Source: Luteibacter sp. SG786
Lineage (GTDB): Bacteria; Pseudomonadota; Gammaproteobacteria; Xanthomonadales; Rhodanobacteraceae
Length of the DNA: 64,000 nt
Direction: 5' to 3'
NCBI RefSeq assembly: GCF_011759605.1
Contig: NZ_JAAOYX010000003.1
Coordinates: 484,107-548,106 of the forward strand
Under the pieces are notes generated by a model. That model made no database searches and was not told the DNA's origin. It worked only from the letters and a program-made list of their open reading frames with translations. Position 1 is the stretch's first letter; each line of letters opens with the position of its first letter. Made by a program: the position numbers and the translations under genes. Below, piece by piece: positions 52,849 through 60,331 of the stretch.

Positions 52849-53615
52849 CAGCGGAAGGCCTCGCGGAATTCGGGTTTCAGGTAAGCGGCGAAGGCCTCGC
52901 TCGGCACGTCGACCGCCTGCTGGCCCGCCACGTACGACGCCACCTGGTACGGCGGGAAGATGAATGTCAGCCCATGCACCTTGCCATCCGGCCCTGTGAG
53001 CAGGCTGAACACGCGGTAGCGTCCCTTGCCGGGCGCGGTGCCTCGCTCGATCTGTTCGCTGTCCGAGGCGAGCGGATCGTCCTGGTCGTCGAGTGCGGTA
53101 AGCAACTGGCGCCGTGCTTCGGTCGCGAACGCGCTCTCGGCCGCGTGGGGATCGGCGAAGAGGTCGTCGATGCCCACAACCCGCCGCTCTTCGAGGTCGA
53201 ACGTGAAGCTGTCCACGATCGGCGCGGGATGGGCGCCCCCGGTGAAAGCGGAGCCGTCGACCTGCACATTGATGAAGCGGTCGGAGTGGGCGGCTACCGC
53301 GATGTCGAGATTGAGGTCCCAGGGGAGTTCCCGCGCCCGCGCGCGGGCGCCGGGCGTATCCAGGCTGGCGAGGAAATCGCGCTTCTGCCGCTCCACGTAG
53401 CGGTCGATCGCCTCGCGCAATGGCTGCGCGCCACGCGGCAGATCGGGCAGCTTCAGTTCCATGGTGTAGAGGCCTTCGTTCGCCGATTGGGTATCCTTGT
53501 CCGCACCGGCCCTCGCGGGCGGTGGCGAAGCTCCTCCGCGTTCATGGTCGGCGTCATGGCAAGCGGTCAGACCCGCCGCGGCCACGGCCAGCGACAGGAT
53601 GTGTCGCAGCAACAT
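52848..53615 (-). CDS. DUF3298-type lipoprotein (RsiV/PdaC-like fold)
   Basis: A 255-residue putative lipoprotein with the lipobox LTAC at residues 16-19. After a linker rich in Ala/Gly/Asp there is a DUF4163/DUF3298-type core: IAVAAHSDRFINVQVDGSAFTGGAHPAP, TFDLEERRVVGIDDLFA, and a C-terminal LTFIFPPYQVASYVAGQQAVDVP, which are the usual motifs of the RsiV-like family. RsiV binds lysozyme in Bacillus; a similar role here is not implied. It is coupled to DUF456. Confidence 0.83.
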   Translation of the reverse strand: MLLRHILSLAVAAAGLTACHDADHERGGASPPPARAGADKDTQSANEGLYTMELKLPDLPRGAQPLREAIDRYVERQKRDFLASLDTPGARARARELPWDLNLDIAVAAHSDRFINVQVDGSAFTGGAHPAPIVDSFTFDLEERRVVGIDDLFADPHAAESAFATEARRQLLTALDDQDDPLASDSEQIERGTAPGKGRYRVFSLLTGPDGKVHGLTFIFPPYQVASYVAGQQAVDVPSEAFAAYLKPEFREAFR

Positions 53616-53697
53616 CGTGCGTTCTCTCCCTGCGAAGTTCGCATCTTAGCGTAGCTGCCGTCATGGGCACGGCGCGTCAATGTCATGAAGGAAAAGC

Positions 53698-54360
53698 GTG
53701 CATAGCGCGACCACGGAATCCATCACCCTGCTCAAGGCCGATGAACTCGGCCGCATCGAACGCGTGGAGCGGGACGGCGTGACGCTGATCCGGCGCGACA
53801 TCGGCAGTGCCCGCTGGTGGGCGCGCGGTTTCGCCCGCCGCGCCGCTGCACGCGAGGCCCGCGCGCTCGCCCGTCTGGACGGCCTGGACGGCGTGCCGCG
53901 CCTGCTCGCGTGGAACGGGCGGGTACTGGAGCGCAGCTACATGTCGGGTGAACCCATGCAGGTAGGCAAGCCCATGGACGCCGGGTACTACCGCGCCGCG
54001 TTGCGCCTGCTGGCGGCATTGCACCGTCGTGGCATCGTGCACAACGACCTGGCCAAGGAACCGAACTGGCTCGTGCGCGAAGACGGCACGCCTGGCCTCG
54101 TGGATTTCCAGATCGCCTGGACCCGTGGCCGCCGGGGGCCGCTGTTCCGCCTTCTCGCACGCGAGGACCTGCGCCATCTGCTGAAGCACAAGCGCACGTA
54201 TGTCCCCGACGCCCTGACGCGGCGGCAGCGCGCCATGCTGGCGCGCCCCGCGGCGCATTCGCGACTCTGGCGCGCAACGGGCAAGCGCCTGTACAAACTC
54301 GTCGCCCGCCGCATCTTCGGCTACTGGGACAATGAAGGGCAGGGGCGCATCAGGCGCTGA
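53698..54360 (+). CDS. Kinase-like protein (RIO/WaaP-type fold)
   Basis: A 220-residue protein with the kinase catalytic loop HRRGIVHNDLAKEPNWLV (HxD and Asn) and a metal-binding-like LVDFQIAW. A basic N-terminal strand pattern and AREARALARLDGLDGVPRLL precede it. It fits the lipopolysaccharide-kinase (WaaP) or RIO-like superfamily; it lacks the canonical DFG, with DFQ in its place, as in many WaaP-like proteins. The start is GTG 53698, with AAGGA upstream. It ends 15 bases before the convergent ferredoxin reductase. Substrate unknown. Confidence 0.78.
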   Translation: MHSATTESITLLKADELGRIERVERDGVTLIRRDIGSARWWARGFARRAAAREARALARLDGLDGVPRLLAWNGRVLERSYMSGEPMQVGKPMDAGYYRAALRLLAALHRRGIVHNDLAKEPNWLVREDGTPGLVDFQIAWTRGRRGPLFRLLAREDLRHLLKHKRTYVPDALTRRQRAMLARPAAHSRLWRATGKRLYKLVARRIFGYWDNEGQGRIRR

Positions 54361-54375
54361 CCTGACCGGCCGGCG

Positions 54376-55152
54376 CTACTTCTCGACGAACGCTCGCTCG
54401 ATCACGTAGTCGCCCGGCTCACGCGTCCGCGGCGACGCCTGGAATCCCTTGCCGTCTAGCAGGACGCAGATGTCTTCCAGCATCGAGGGGCTGCCGCAGA
54501 GCATCACGCGATCCTCGGCCGGGTTCAGCGGAGGAAGGCCCGTGGCGCGAGCCAGCTCGCCGTCGGCGATCGCGTCGGTGATGCGGCCCCGGTTGCGGAA
54601 CGCTTCGCGAGTGACGGTCGGGTAATACACCAGCTTTTCGCGGATGAGATCGCCGAGGTACTCATGCTTGGGCAGTTCGTTCTCGATGTAGTCGGAGTAG
54701 GCAAGATCGTTCACGTGCCGCACGCCGTGCGCGAGCACCACGGTGTCGAAGCGCTCATAGGTGTCCGGATCGCGGATGATCGAGAGGAAGGGCGCCAGCC
54801 CTGTGCCGGTGCCGAGCAGGTACAGGCGCTTGCCGGGCTTCAGGTCGTTGAGAACCAGGGTGCCGGTGGGCTTGCGGCTGACGATGATCGGATCGCCGGG
54901 CTTCAGGTGCTGCAACCGCGAGGTGAGCGGGCCGTCCTGCACCTTGATGCTGAAGAACTCCAGGTGTTCCTCGTAATGCGCGCTGGCGATGGAATACGCC
55001 CGCATGAGCGGCCGCCCATCGACCTCGAGGCCGATCATCACGAAGTGCCCGCTCTCGAACCGGAATCCCGGGTCGCGCGTGGTCCGGAAGCTGAACAGGC
55101 TGTCGTTCCAGTGATGCACGTCGATCACGTGCTCGGTCGCCAATGCCACCAT
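54376..55152 (-). CDS. fpr: Ferredoxin--NADP reductase
   Basis: A 258-residue FAD enzyme that moves electrons between NADPH and ferredoxin or flavodoxin. The RAYSIAS motif binds FAD, LLGTGTGLAPFLSII and VMLCGSPSMLED bind NADP, and the C-terminus ends AFVEK, consistent with bacterial Fpr. ATG 55152 gives the normal Fpr length. The frame stays open to 55377, but that part lacks similarity. The ribosome-binding site is weak. Confidence 0.94.
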   Translation of the reverse strand: MVALATEHVIDVHHWNDSLFSFRTTRDPGFRFESGHFVMIGLEVDGRPLMRAYSIASAHYEEHLEFFSIKVQDGPLTSRLQHLKPGDPIIVSRKPTGTLVLNDLKPGKRLYLLGTGTGLAPFLSIIRDPDTYERFDTVVLAHGVRHVNDLAYSDYIENELPKHEYLGDLIREKLVYYPTVTREAFRNRGRITDAIADGELARATGLPPLNPAEDRVMLCGSPSMLEDICVLLDGKGFQASPRTREPGDYVIERAFVEK

Positions 55153-55391
55153 GGTTTGCTGAACCTCGAAAACGTAAACAGACGGGCCATCGCGCGATGC
55201 GCGGAAAGCCTTCGGGCTGGCTGGGGAAGCGGCCTCGCGGGCCGCGCTGCCTCGCGCGTCGCGTCGCACCCCAATGGGTGCGCGCTCATGGGGCGCAAGT
55301 TTAAGGCATCTCGGCCCTGGCCGCCCGGAAGCTAGGCTGGACTGGACTAAGATGCGGGGCCGAACGAACGCAGGCACGAGGAGAATCGCCG

Positions 55392-55784
55392 GTGAGCAAG
55401 CCCGACTATGTCGTGGGCCAGTCCTGGACCTACCGCACCCGCCCGGGAGAGGAGGCGTCCCGTGTGGCGATCCGCCGGATCGACATCGAGCCGGAGGATG
55501 GGGAGGTGTTCCACGTTTCGATCCTGGGCGTGAAGCTGCGCAACCACCGGCTCCCGGGCGGAATCCAACCCGCCATGCACCATGCGGTCGTGTCCCGGGC
55601 GAGCCTGGACGCCAGCCTGCTCGAACCCGACGGCCAGGCCGACGCCGAAGAGAACTGGCGCGACGGCTACGACGTCTGGCGCCAGGCCTATGACAACGGG
55701 GACGCCGGCATCTTCGACCTCCCCCTGGCCGACGTGCTCGGCTACATCGAGAGGGTGGTGGCCGCCTCGGGCGAGGCGCGCTGA
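55392..55784 (+). CDS. Conserved hypothetical protein
   Basis: A 130-residue, acidic, soluble protein I do not recognise. From GTG 55392 (AGGAGA six bases upstream) it reads MSKPDYVVGQSWTYRTRPG and contains no membrane segment or signal. A VGQSWTYRTRPGEE-like start has been seen in small proteins near redox genes, but I claim no function. The strong ribosome-binding site and the run of codons biased to G/C support real coding. It lies divergent from fpr and converges on the large TonB receptor's terminator. Confidence 0.65.
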   Translation: MSKPDYVVGQSWTYRTRPGEEASRVAIRRIDIEPEDGEVFHVSILGVKLRNHRLPGGIQPAMHHAVVSRASLDASLLEPDGQADAEENWRDGYDVWRQAYDNGDAGIFDLPLADVLGYIERVVAASGEAR

Positions 55785-55850
55785 CAAAAAAAAAGAGCGC
55801 CCGGTCTGCGGGAAGCGGCTGGGGAGGAGCCGGTTCCCGCAGAGGGGCGC
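55785..55850 (-). terminator. Terminator of the large TonB-dependent receptor
   Basis: A 23-24 base imperfect stem (55797-55820 with 55828-55850) has a G+C-rich outer part. On the minus strand it is followed by T9 (55786-55794 read in reverse), so it terminates the receptor transcript. It lies 38 bases past the receptor's stop. Confidence 0.85.
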
Positions 55851-55887
55851 AAGTGTCACACAGGGATCTTGCTGTTCTTAAGCAACC

Positions 55888-58800
55888 TTAGAAGTCGTAG
55901 CTGACGGCCAGGCGGGCGTAACGCGGGTCCTGGGTGATCAGCGGGACGCGGTAGATCGGATGCGGCGTGCCGCGCGACTCGTACTGGGTCGGGTAGCGGA
56001 ACGTTGCGCGCTGCTGGTTGAGCACATTGAAGACGTTCGCGGAGAACGCCAGCTTCGACCCCGCCCACTCCGGACGGTAGGTCAAGCCCAGATCGAGCTG
56101 GAAGGTCCAGGGCAGGCGGCCCTTGTCACCGGGAGGCGAGGGCTGGCCGTCGCACCAGTGGTACGAACTGCCGTAGTGGGCGACGTCTTCCTGGTTCGGC
56201 CCCCAGTAGCCGAGGCAGACTTCCGGTGCACCGGAGATCGCCTGGAAGTTGCCCGAGAGCTGCCATTCCGGAGCGAACTGCCAGTAACCGTAGGCCTTGA
56301 ACACGTGCGTGTGGTCGTTGCCGAGCGGACCATTGGCGTAGTCCATCACCCAGTGGTTATCCCAGTCCACGCTGCCCGCCGCACCCGACTGGCGGGTATC
56401 GGTACGCGCCTGGCCTTCGGTGTTGCCGTAGGAGTGCGACCACACGTAATCGAACTTGCCGTACCAGGTGCCGTCGAACTGGTGCTCCGCGTAGAACTCG
56501 GCGCTGAGGTAACGGCGCTTCGTCTTCGGCATGCCCATTTCTTCGCGGCTGAGCGGCACGACGAACGGGTTGCCCGCGGTGTCGATCAGGGTGAACTTGT
56601 TCGAGTGGCCGCCGTTGACGAGATAGCAGCTGTTCGTCGAGCCGACCGTGTAGCCGAGCGCCGCAGCCTTGTTGGTGACCACGTCGAGGTCGCAGAAGTC
56701 GTCGATGACGGCGTTGAGCTTGCGCTGGGTCAGCTTGACGCCGTAGTTCCAGTTCTCGTTGAAGGTCTTGTCGAAGCCCACGATGAACTCATCCTGGTTT
56801 TCGGACTTGAGGTCCTTCGCGGCGACGGTGCGCGGGTCAGGCGGAATGCCGTAGGAGTTGTTGCCCGAGACCACGTTGCTGAACTGGGTGAGGCCGGTCG
56901 GATTGCCGGTGACCGGATCGATACCCGAGTAGGTGAAGTACTGCTGGGTGGCGGTATAACCTGCAGCCGCGCCCGTGGCGGGGTTCAGCGGCAGGCCGAG
57001 GTAGTAGCGGCCGGCGTTGGCATACACCTTGAAGGTGCCGTCGCCGTTCACGTCCCACGACGCGCCGAGGCGCGGTGCCCACTGCGGACGCGTCTGCTTG
57101 ATGAACGGCTCGCCGAACTGGTTGTAGTCGGTGAACTGGTCGTTGCGCAGACCGATCGAGAGCAGCAAGCGGTCGCTGACCTGCCACTTGTCTTCGATGT
57201 ATTGCGCCTTCTGGTCGGAGCGCACGTTCACCAGGTTATTCACCACGTTGCGGCTCACCCAGTACCCCTGCTCGCCGTTCGGGAACAGGCCCGGCGCGGG
57301 CACGAAGTTGCGGCCCGGGGTGTTGTCGATGGCTTCCAGCGGGTCGTCGGAATGACCATAGCTCCAGACATAGCCCGGACCCGGGCTCTGCGTACCGAAG
57401 TCCTCCACGCGCGAACGCACGTTGTCGATACCGACCGAGATCGTGTGATCGCCCAGCACGTAGGCAACGTCGAAGCGGAAGTTGGTGGACTTGTTGCCGC
57501 GGCCGGGCGAACTGATATCGCTAACCTGGTTGTTCTGGATCGGGGTGCCGCCATTGAGCGCCGGGTTCTGGCGCACCGGGTTGTCGACCCGGATCAGGTT
57601 CGGATCGTACTCGGTCGGCTGATCGTAGTTCTTGCTCGACATCTTGCCGTACATGGCACTCACGGTCAGGTTGTCCGTGATGTAGCCGGTGTACTTCGCC
57701 ACCCACAGGTCGCCACCGGTCTTGGTGTCGTTGAGGTCGCCGATGCGCGCGGTGCGCGTCAGGTTGGCGTAGTCGTAGCGATAGCGCGTGCCCGAGCCCT
57801 CGCGCTTGTCGCCGGCGCTCGTCAGTTCGAGGATGTTGCTGTCGTTGATGTTCCAGTCGAGCTTGCCGTACCAGCGCGGGTTACGATAGCTCTTGGTGTC
57901 GGCAGGCGTGTTGTTGCCTACGTTGTTGACCTCGCGCAGGCCCTGGCGTTCGAACTCGCCACCCAGGAAGAAGAACAGCTTGTCCTTGATGAGCGGACCG
58001 CTGGCGTAGGCGCTGACCGTGGTGGTCCATTTGTCATTCTGGCTCTTGGGCTGATACAGGTCGCCGGCCGGTGCCGATTCCGGCGTGTTGGCGTAATGCA
58101 GGTTCGGGCCCGAGGCGCGGGCAAAGGCCGGCTCCCAGAGCACCTGCGCACCGAAGTGCCACTGGTTCGTGCCGCGCTTGCCCACCTGGCTGATCACGCC
58201 GCCGTCGGAACGACCGTACTGCGCGCTGTAACCGCCAGTGTAGACCTCCTGCTGGTCGATCGCGCCGTAGGGAAGCTGCAGGCCGCCGAGCGCGTTGAGC
58301 GGATCGGTGGTGTTGAAGCCGTTGACGTAGTAAGCGTTCTCGTTCGCCGCGGCACCGCCGAAGCTGGCGACCGAGCGGCCGGTGTCGCTGGTGAAGCCGC
58401 CGCCGTTGTTGACCACGCCCGGCGCGAGGCGGGCGATTTCTTCGGCCGAACGGCCGAGCGGAATCTTCGACAGCTGTTCCGACGTGATGACGGTGCGCGA
58501 GTCGACCGCCGTCACGTCGATGCTCGGCAGCGCCGTGCCGGTAACCGTCACGCCTTCCAGGCTCTCGGCGGCACCCGCGGTGGCAGGCGCGGCGTTGAAC
58601 GACACGTCGGTGCTGGCGCCGACGCGCAGCGTGACGTCCTTGCGGGAATCGACGGCCGCGCCGTCGCGCATCAGGGTCACCGTGTAGGTGCCCAGGGGCA
58701 GCTGCGAGAGGGAGTAGCGGCCGCGCTCGTCCACCTGCGCTTCGCGACGGAAGCCGGCGCCGCTTTCAACCACGACGGTTTCATTGGCCGCCACCGGGGC

Positions 58801-58914
58801 GGAGCCATTGATGGCACCCGTGGTGGACTGCGCGTAGACGCTCGAAACGCCGCCCAGCCAGGCGCAGACCGCCAGTGCCAGTGCGCTCCTGCGAGAGAGA
58901 AACTGCTTTTTCAT
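55888..58914 (-). CDS. Oar-like TonB-dependent receptor with carboxypeptidase-regulatory N-terminal domain
   Basis: A 1008-residue outer-membrane protein. The signal MKKQFLSRRSALALAVCAWLGG (core) is followed by a carboxypeptidase-regulatory-like immunoglobulin domain (GRYSLSQLPLGTYTVTLMRDGAAV, about residues 60-90), a plug (SLEGVTVTGTALPSIDVTAVDSRTVITSEQ) and a long barrel with C-terminal RLAVSYDF. Oar-type receptors carry sugars, peptides or large molecules; the ligand is unknown. ATG 58914 has GGGGAA upstream. Monocistronic, with a very strong terminator and a long intergenic region upstream containing two matching dyads. Confidence 0.92.
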   Translation of the reverse strand: MKKQFLSRRSALALAVCAWLGGVSSVYAQSTTGAINGSAPVAANETVVVESGAGFRREAQVDERGRYSLSQLPLGTYTVTLMRDGAAVDSRKDVTLRVGASTDVSFNAAPATAGAAESLEGVTVTGTALPSIDVTAVDSRTVITSEQLSKIPLGRSAEEIARLAPGVVNNGGGFTSDTGRSVASFGGAAANENAYYVNGFNTTDPLNALGGLQLPYGAIDQQEVYTGGYSAQYGRSDGGVISQVGKRGTNQWHFGAQVLWEPAFARASGPNLHYANTPESAPAGDLYQPKSQNDKWTTTVSAYASGPLIKDKLFFFLGGEFERQGLREVNNVGNNTPADTKSYRNPRWYGKLDWNINDSNILELTSAGDKREGSGTRYRYDYANLTRTARIGDLNDTKTGGDLWVAKYTGYITDNLTVSAMYGKMSSKNYDQPTEYDPNLIRVDNPVRQNPALNGGTPIQNNQVSDISSPGRGNKSTNFRFDVAYVLGDHTISVGIDNVRSRVEDFGTQSPGPGYVWSYGHSDDPLEAIDNTPGRNFVPAPGLFPNGEQGYWVSRNVVNNLVNVRSDQKAQYIEDKWQVSDRLLLSIGLRNDQFTDYNQFGEPFIKQTRPQWAPRLGASWDVNGDGTFKVYANAGRYYLGLPLNPATGAAAGYTATQQYFTYSGIDPVTGNPTGLTQFSNVVSGNNSYGIPPDPRTVAAKDLKSENQDEFIVGFDKTFNENWNYGVKLTQRKLNAVIDDFCDLDVVTNKAAALGYTVGSTNSCYLVNGGHSNKFTLIDTAGNPFVVPLSREEMGMPKTKRRYLSAEFYAEHQFDGTWYGKFDYVWSHSYGNTEGQARTDTRQSGAAGSVDWDNHWVMDYANGPLGNDHTHVFKAYGYWQFAPEWQLSGNFQAISGAPEVCLGYWGPNQEDVAHYGSSYHWCDGQPSPPGDKGRLPWTFQLDLGLTYRPEWAGSKLAFSANVFNVLNQQRATFRYPTQYESRGTPHPIYRVPLITQDPRYARLAVSYDF

Positions 58915-59035
58915 GCTTTCCCCGAAAAGTGATGCCCCGAAATGACGGATCACGCGGGAAGTGCGCTCCGGGCCCCCGCCCGGTACGACGAACTGCGGGC
59001 CCTCGATGACCCTCCCCGCGCTCCGTCGCTAGCTA

Positions 59036-59059
59036 TCCATTTGCCTCGATCCAAATGGA
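59036..59059. promoter_or_regulatory. Candidate operator upstream of the large TonB receptor
   Basis: A dyad with 8-base perfect arms (TCCATTTG and CAAATGGA) around an 8-base centre, about 120 bases before the receptor start. Its central 19 bases recur as an exact reverse complement at 59305-59323. Confidence 0.5.
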
Positions 59060-59304
59060 ATGAATCGAAGATTTACAGCAGGTCGGGCAGCTTGTCCAGC
59101 GGATGAAATCGTGGGTCACCCGGGTTAACGGGTTCGAGCGTGACCTGCTGCGGTGCAGCATGAAATAGTGCAAGTACAGGTATTTAGAGGGAAATAAGGG
59201 GGGCTCGGCCTTGCCGAAAACGTGCAAGTTCTCGGCACAGCACTTCGTAAAAAATTGTTGCCCGAAGGCTATTGTTCTCCCGCCCGGAAGGTTCCTGCGG
59301 TCGA

Positions 59305-59323
59305 CATTTGGATCGAGGCAAAT
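59305..59323. promoter_or_regulatory. Inverse second copy of the receptor dyad, upstream of xthA
   Basis: 19 bases are the exact reverse complement of 59039-59057, 247 bases away. The site lies 64 bases before the xthA start. Two such sites could bind a regulator cooperatively or form a long RNA stem. Confidence 0.45.
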
Positions 59324-59386
59324 CTCGTGCCAAGACTTCAGGCACTCCTCACCCTTCCTCGACCGGAGCTGCCGGAAAGTCGCCCG

Positions 59387-60253
59387 ATGAAAATCGCCAC
59401 CTACAACGTCAACGGCATCCGATCCCGCTTACCCAACGTGTTGGAGTGGCTGGAACGGGAAGCGCCGGACATCGCGTGCCTGCAAGAGTTGAAGTCCGCC
59501 GATCGGGGCTTCCCCATCGGCGCGATCAACGATGCCGGTTACGGGGCGGTGTGGGCGGGGCAGTCTTCCTGGAATGGCGTGGCCATCCTCGCGAAAGGCG
59601 TGGACCCGGTCGAGAGCCGCCGGGGCCTTCCCGGCGACGCGAAGGACACCCAAAGCCGTTATCTCGAGGCGATGGCGCACGGCGTGCTTGTCGGCTGCAT
59701 CTATCTGCCGAATGGGAACCCGTGGCCGGGGCCGAAGTTCGACTATAAGCTCGCCTGGTTCGAACGCTTCCTGCGCCACGCGCAACGGCTGCTCGACACG
59801 GGGCAGCCCGTCGTATTGGCCGGCGATTACAACGTGGTGCCCACCGACGAGGACATCTACGACCCGAAGCACTGGCGTCGCGACGCCCTGCTGCAGCCGG
59901 AGAGCCGGGACGCCTATGCGCGCCTTCTCGCCCAGGGATGGACGGACGCGCTGCGCGAACGGCATCCGGACGAGCGCATCTATACGTTCTGGGATTATTT
60001 CAGGCAGCACTGGCCGCGCGACCGTGGCCTGCGCATCGACCACCTGCTGCTTGCGCCGGCGCTTGCCGGAAAGCTGAAGGACGCGAACGTTGACCGCTGG
60101 GTGCGGGACCGCCCCAAGGCCAGCGATCATGCGCCTGTCTGGGTCGAGGTGGACGCGGGCACCCGCAGGCGTTCGCCGGTGAAGAAAGCAGCGGCGAAAA
60201 AGTCCACCGCGAAGAAGGCCGCGGGAAGGAAAGCCGCCAAGGCAGCGCCTTAG
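59387..60253 (+). CDS. xthA: Exodeoxyribonuclease III (AP endonuclease) with Lys/Ala-rich tail
   Basis: A 288-residue endonuclease/exonuclease/phosphatase family enzyme for AP-site repair. The catalytic set is visible: Asn in TYNVNGIRSR, Glu in LQELKS, GDYNVVPTDEDIYD, and the C-terminal SDHAPVWVEV with Asp-His. The last ~28 residues are KKAAAKKSTAKKAAGRKA, a histone-H1-like basic tail not normally part of Xth. ATG 59387 has GGAAAG upstream; the frame is open to 59222 but lacks similarity. The tail may bind DNA nonspecifically (inference). Confidence 0.92.
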   Translation: MKIATYNVNGIRSRLPNVLEWLEREAPDIACLQELKSADRGFPIGAINDAGYGAVWAGQSSWNGVAILAKGVDPVESRRGLPGDAKDTQSRYLEAMAHGVLVGCIYLPNGNPWPGPKFDYKLAWFERFLRHAQRLLDTGQPVVLAGDYNVVPTDEDIYDPKHWRRDALLQPESRDAYARLLAQGWTDALRERHPDERIYTFWDYFRQHWPRDRGLRIDHLLLAPALAGKLKDANVDRWVRDRPKASDHAPVWVEVDAGTRRRSPVKKAAAKKSTAKKAAGRKAAKAAP

Positions 60254-60331
60254 CGGAACCTGAGCCCGCACTTGCCACCGCCAGCAGGTTTACTAGACTA
60301 GGCCGCTATTGGGGAAGCCGGACCAGGCGGT

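Larger units (their letters stand above)
58915..59386. other. Regulatory interval between receptor and xthA
   Basis: About 470 bases hold no trusted gene. Besides the two inverse 19-base repeats given separately, the middle is A+T-rich (59160-59275), suggestive of divergent promoters. No -35/-10 pair was clear. A 64-codon open frame on the minus strand (59033-59227) lacks a ribosome-binding site and is not called. Confidence 0.5.

Noticed and set aside
55960-58932. Antisense open frame of about 990 codons in the large TonB receptor
   Set aside because: Shadow of the receptor's codon bias; the translation is a repetitive Val/Ala/Arg sequence with no domain.
59033-59227. 64-codon open frame upstream of the TonB receptor
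   Set aside because: No ribosome-binding site or homology pattern, and it covers an A+T-rich control region.
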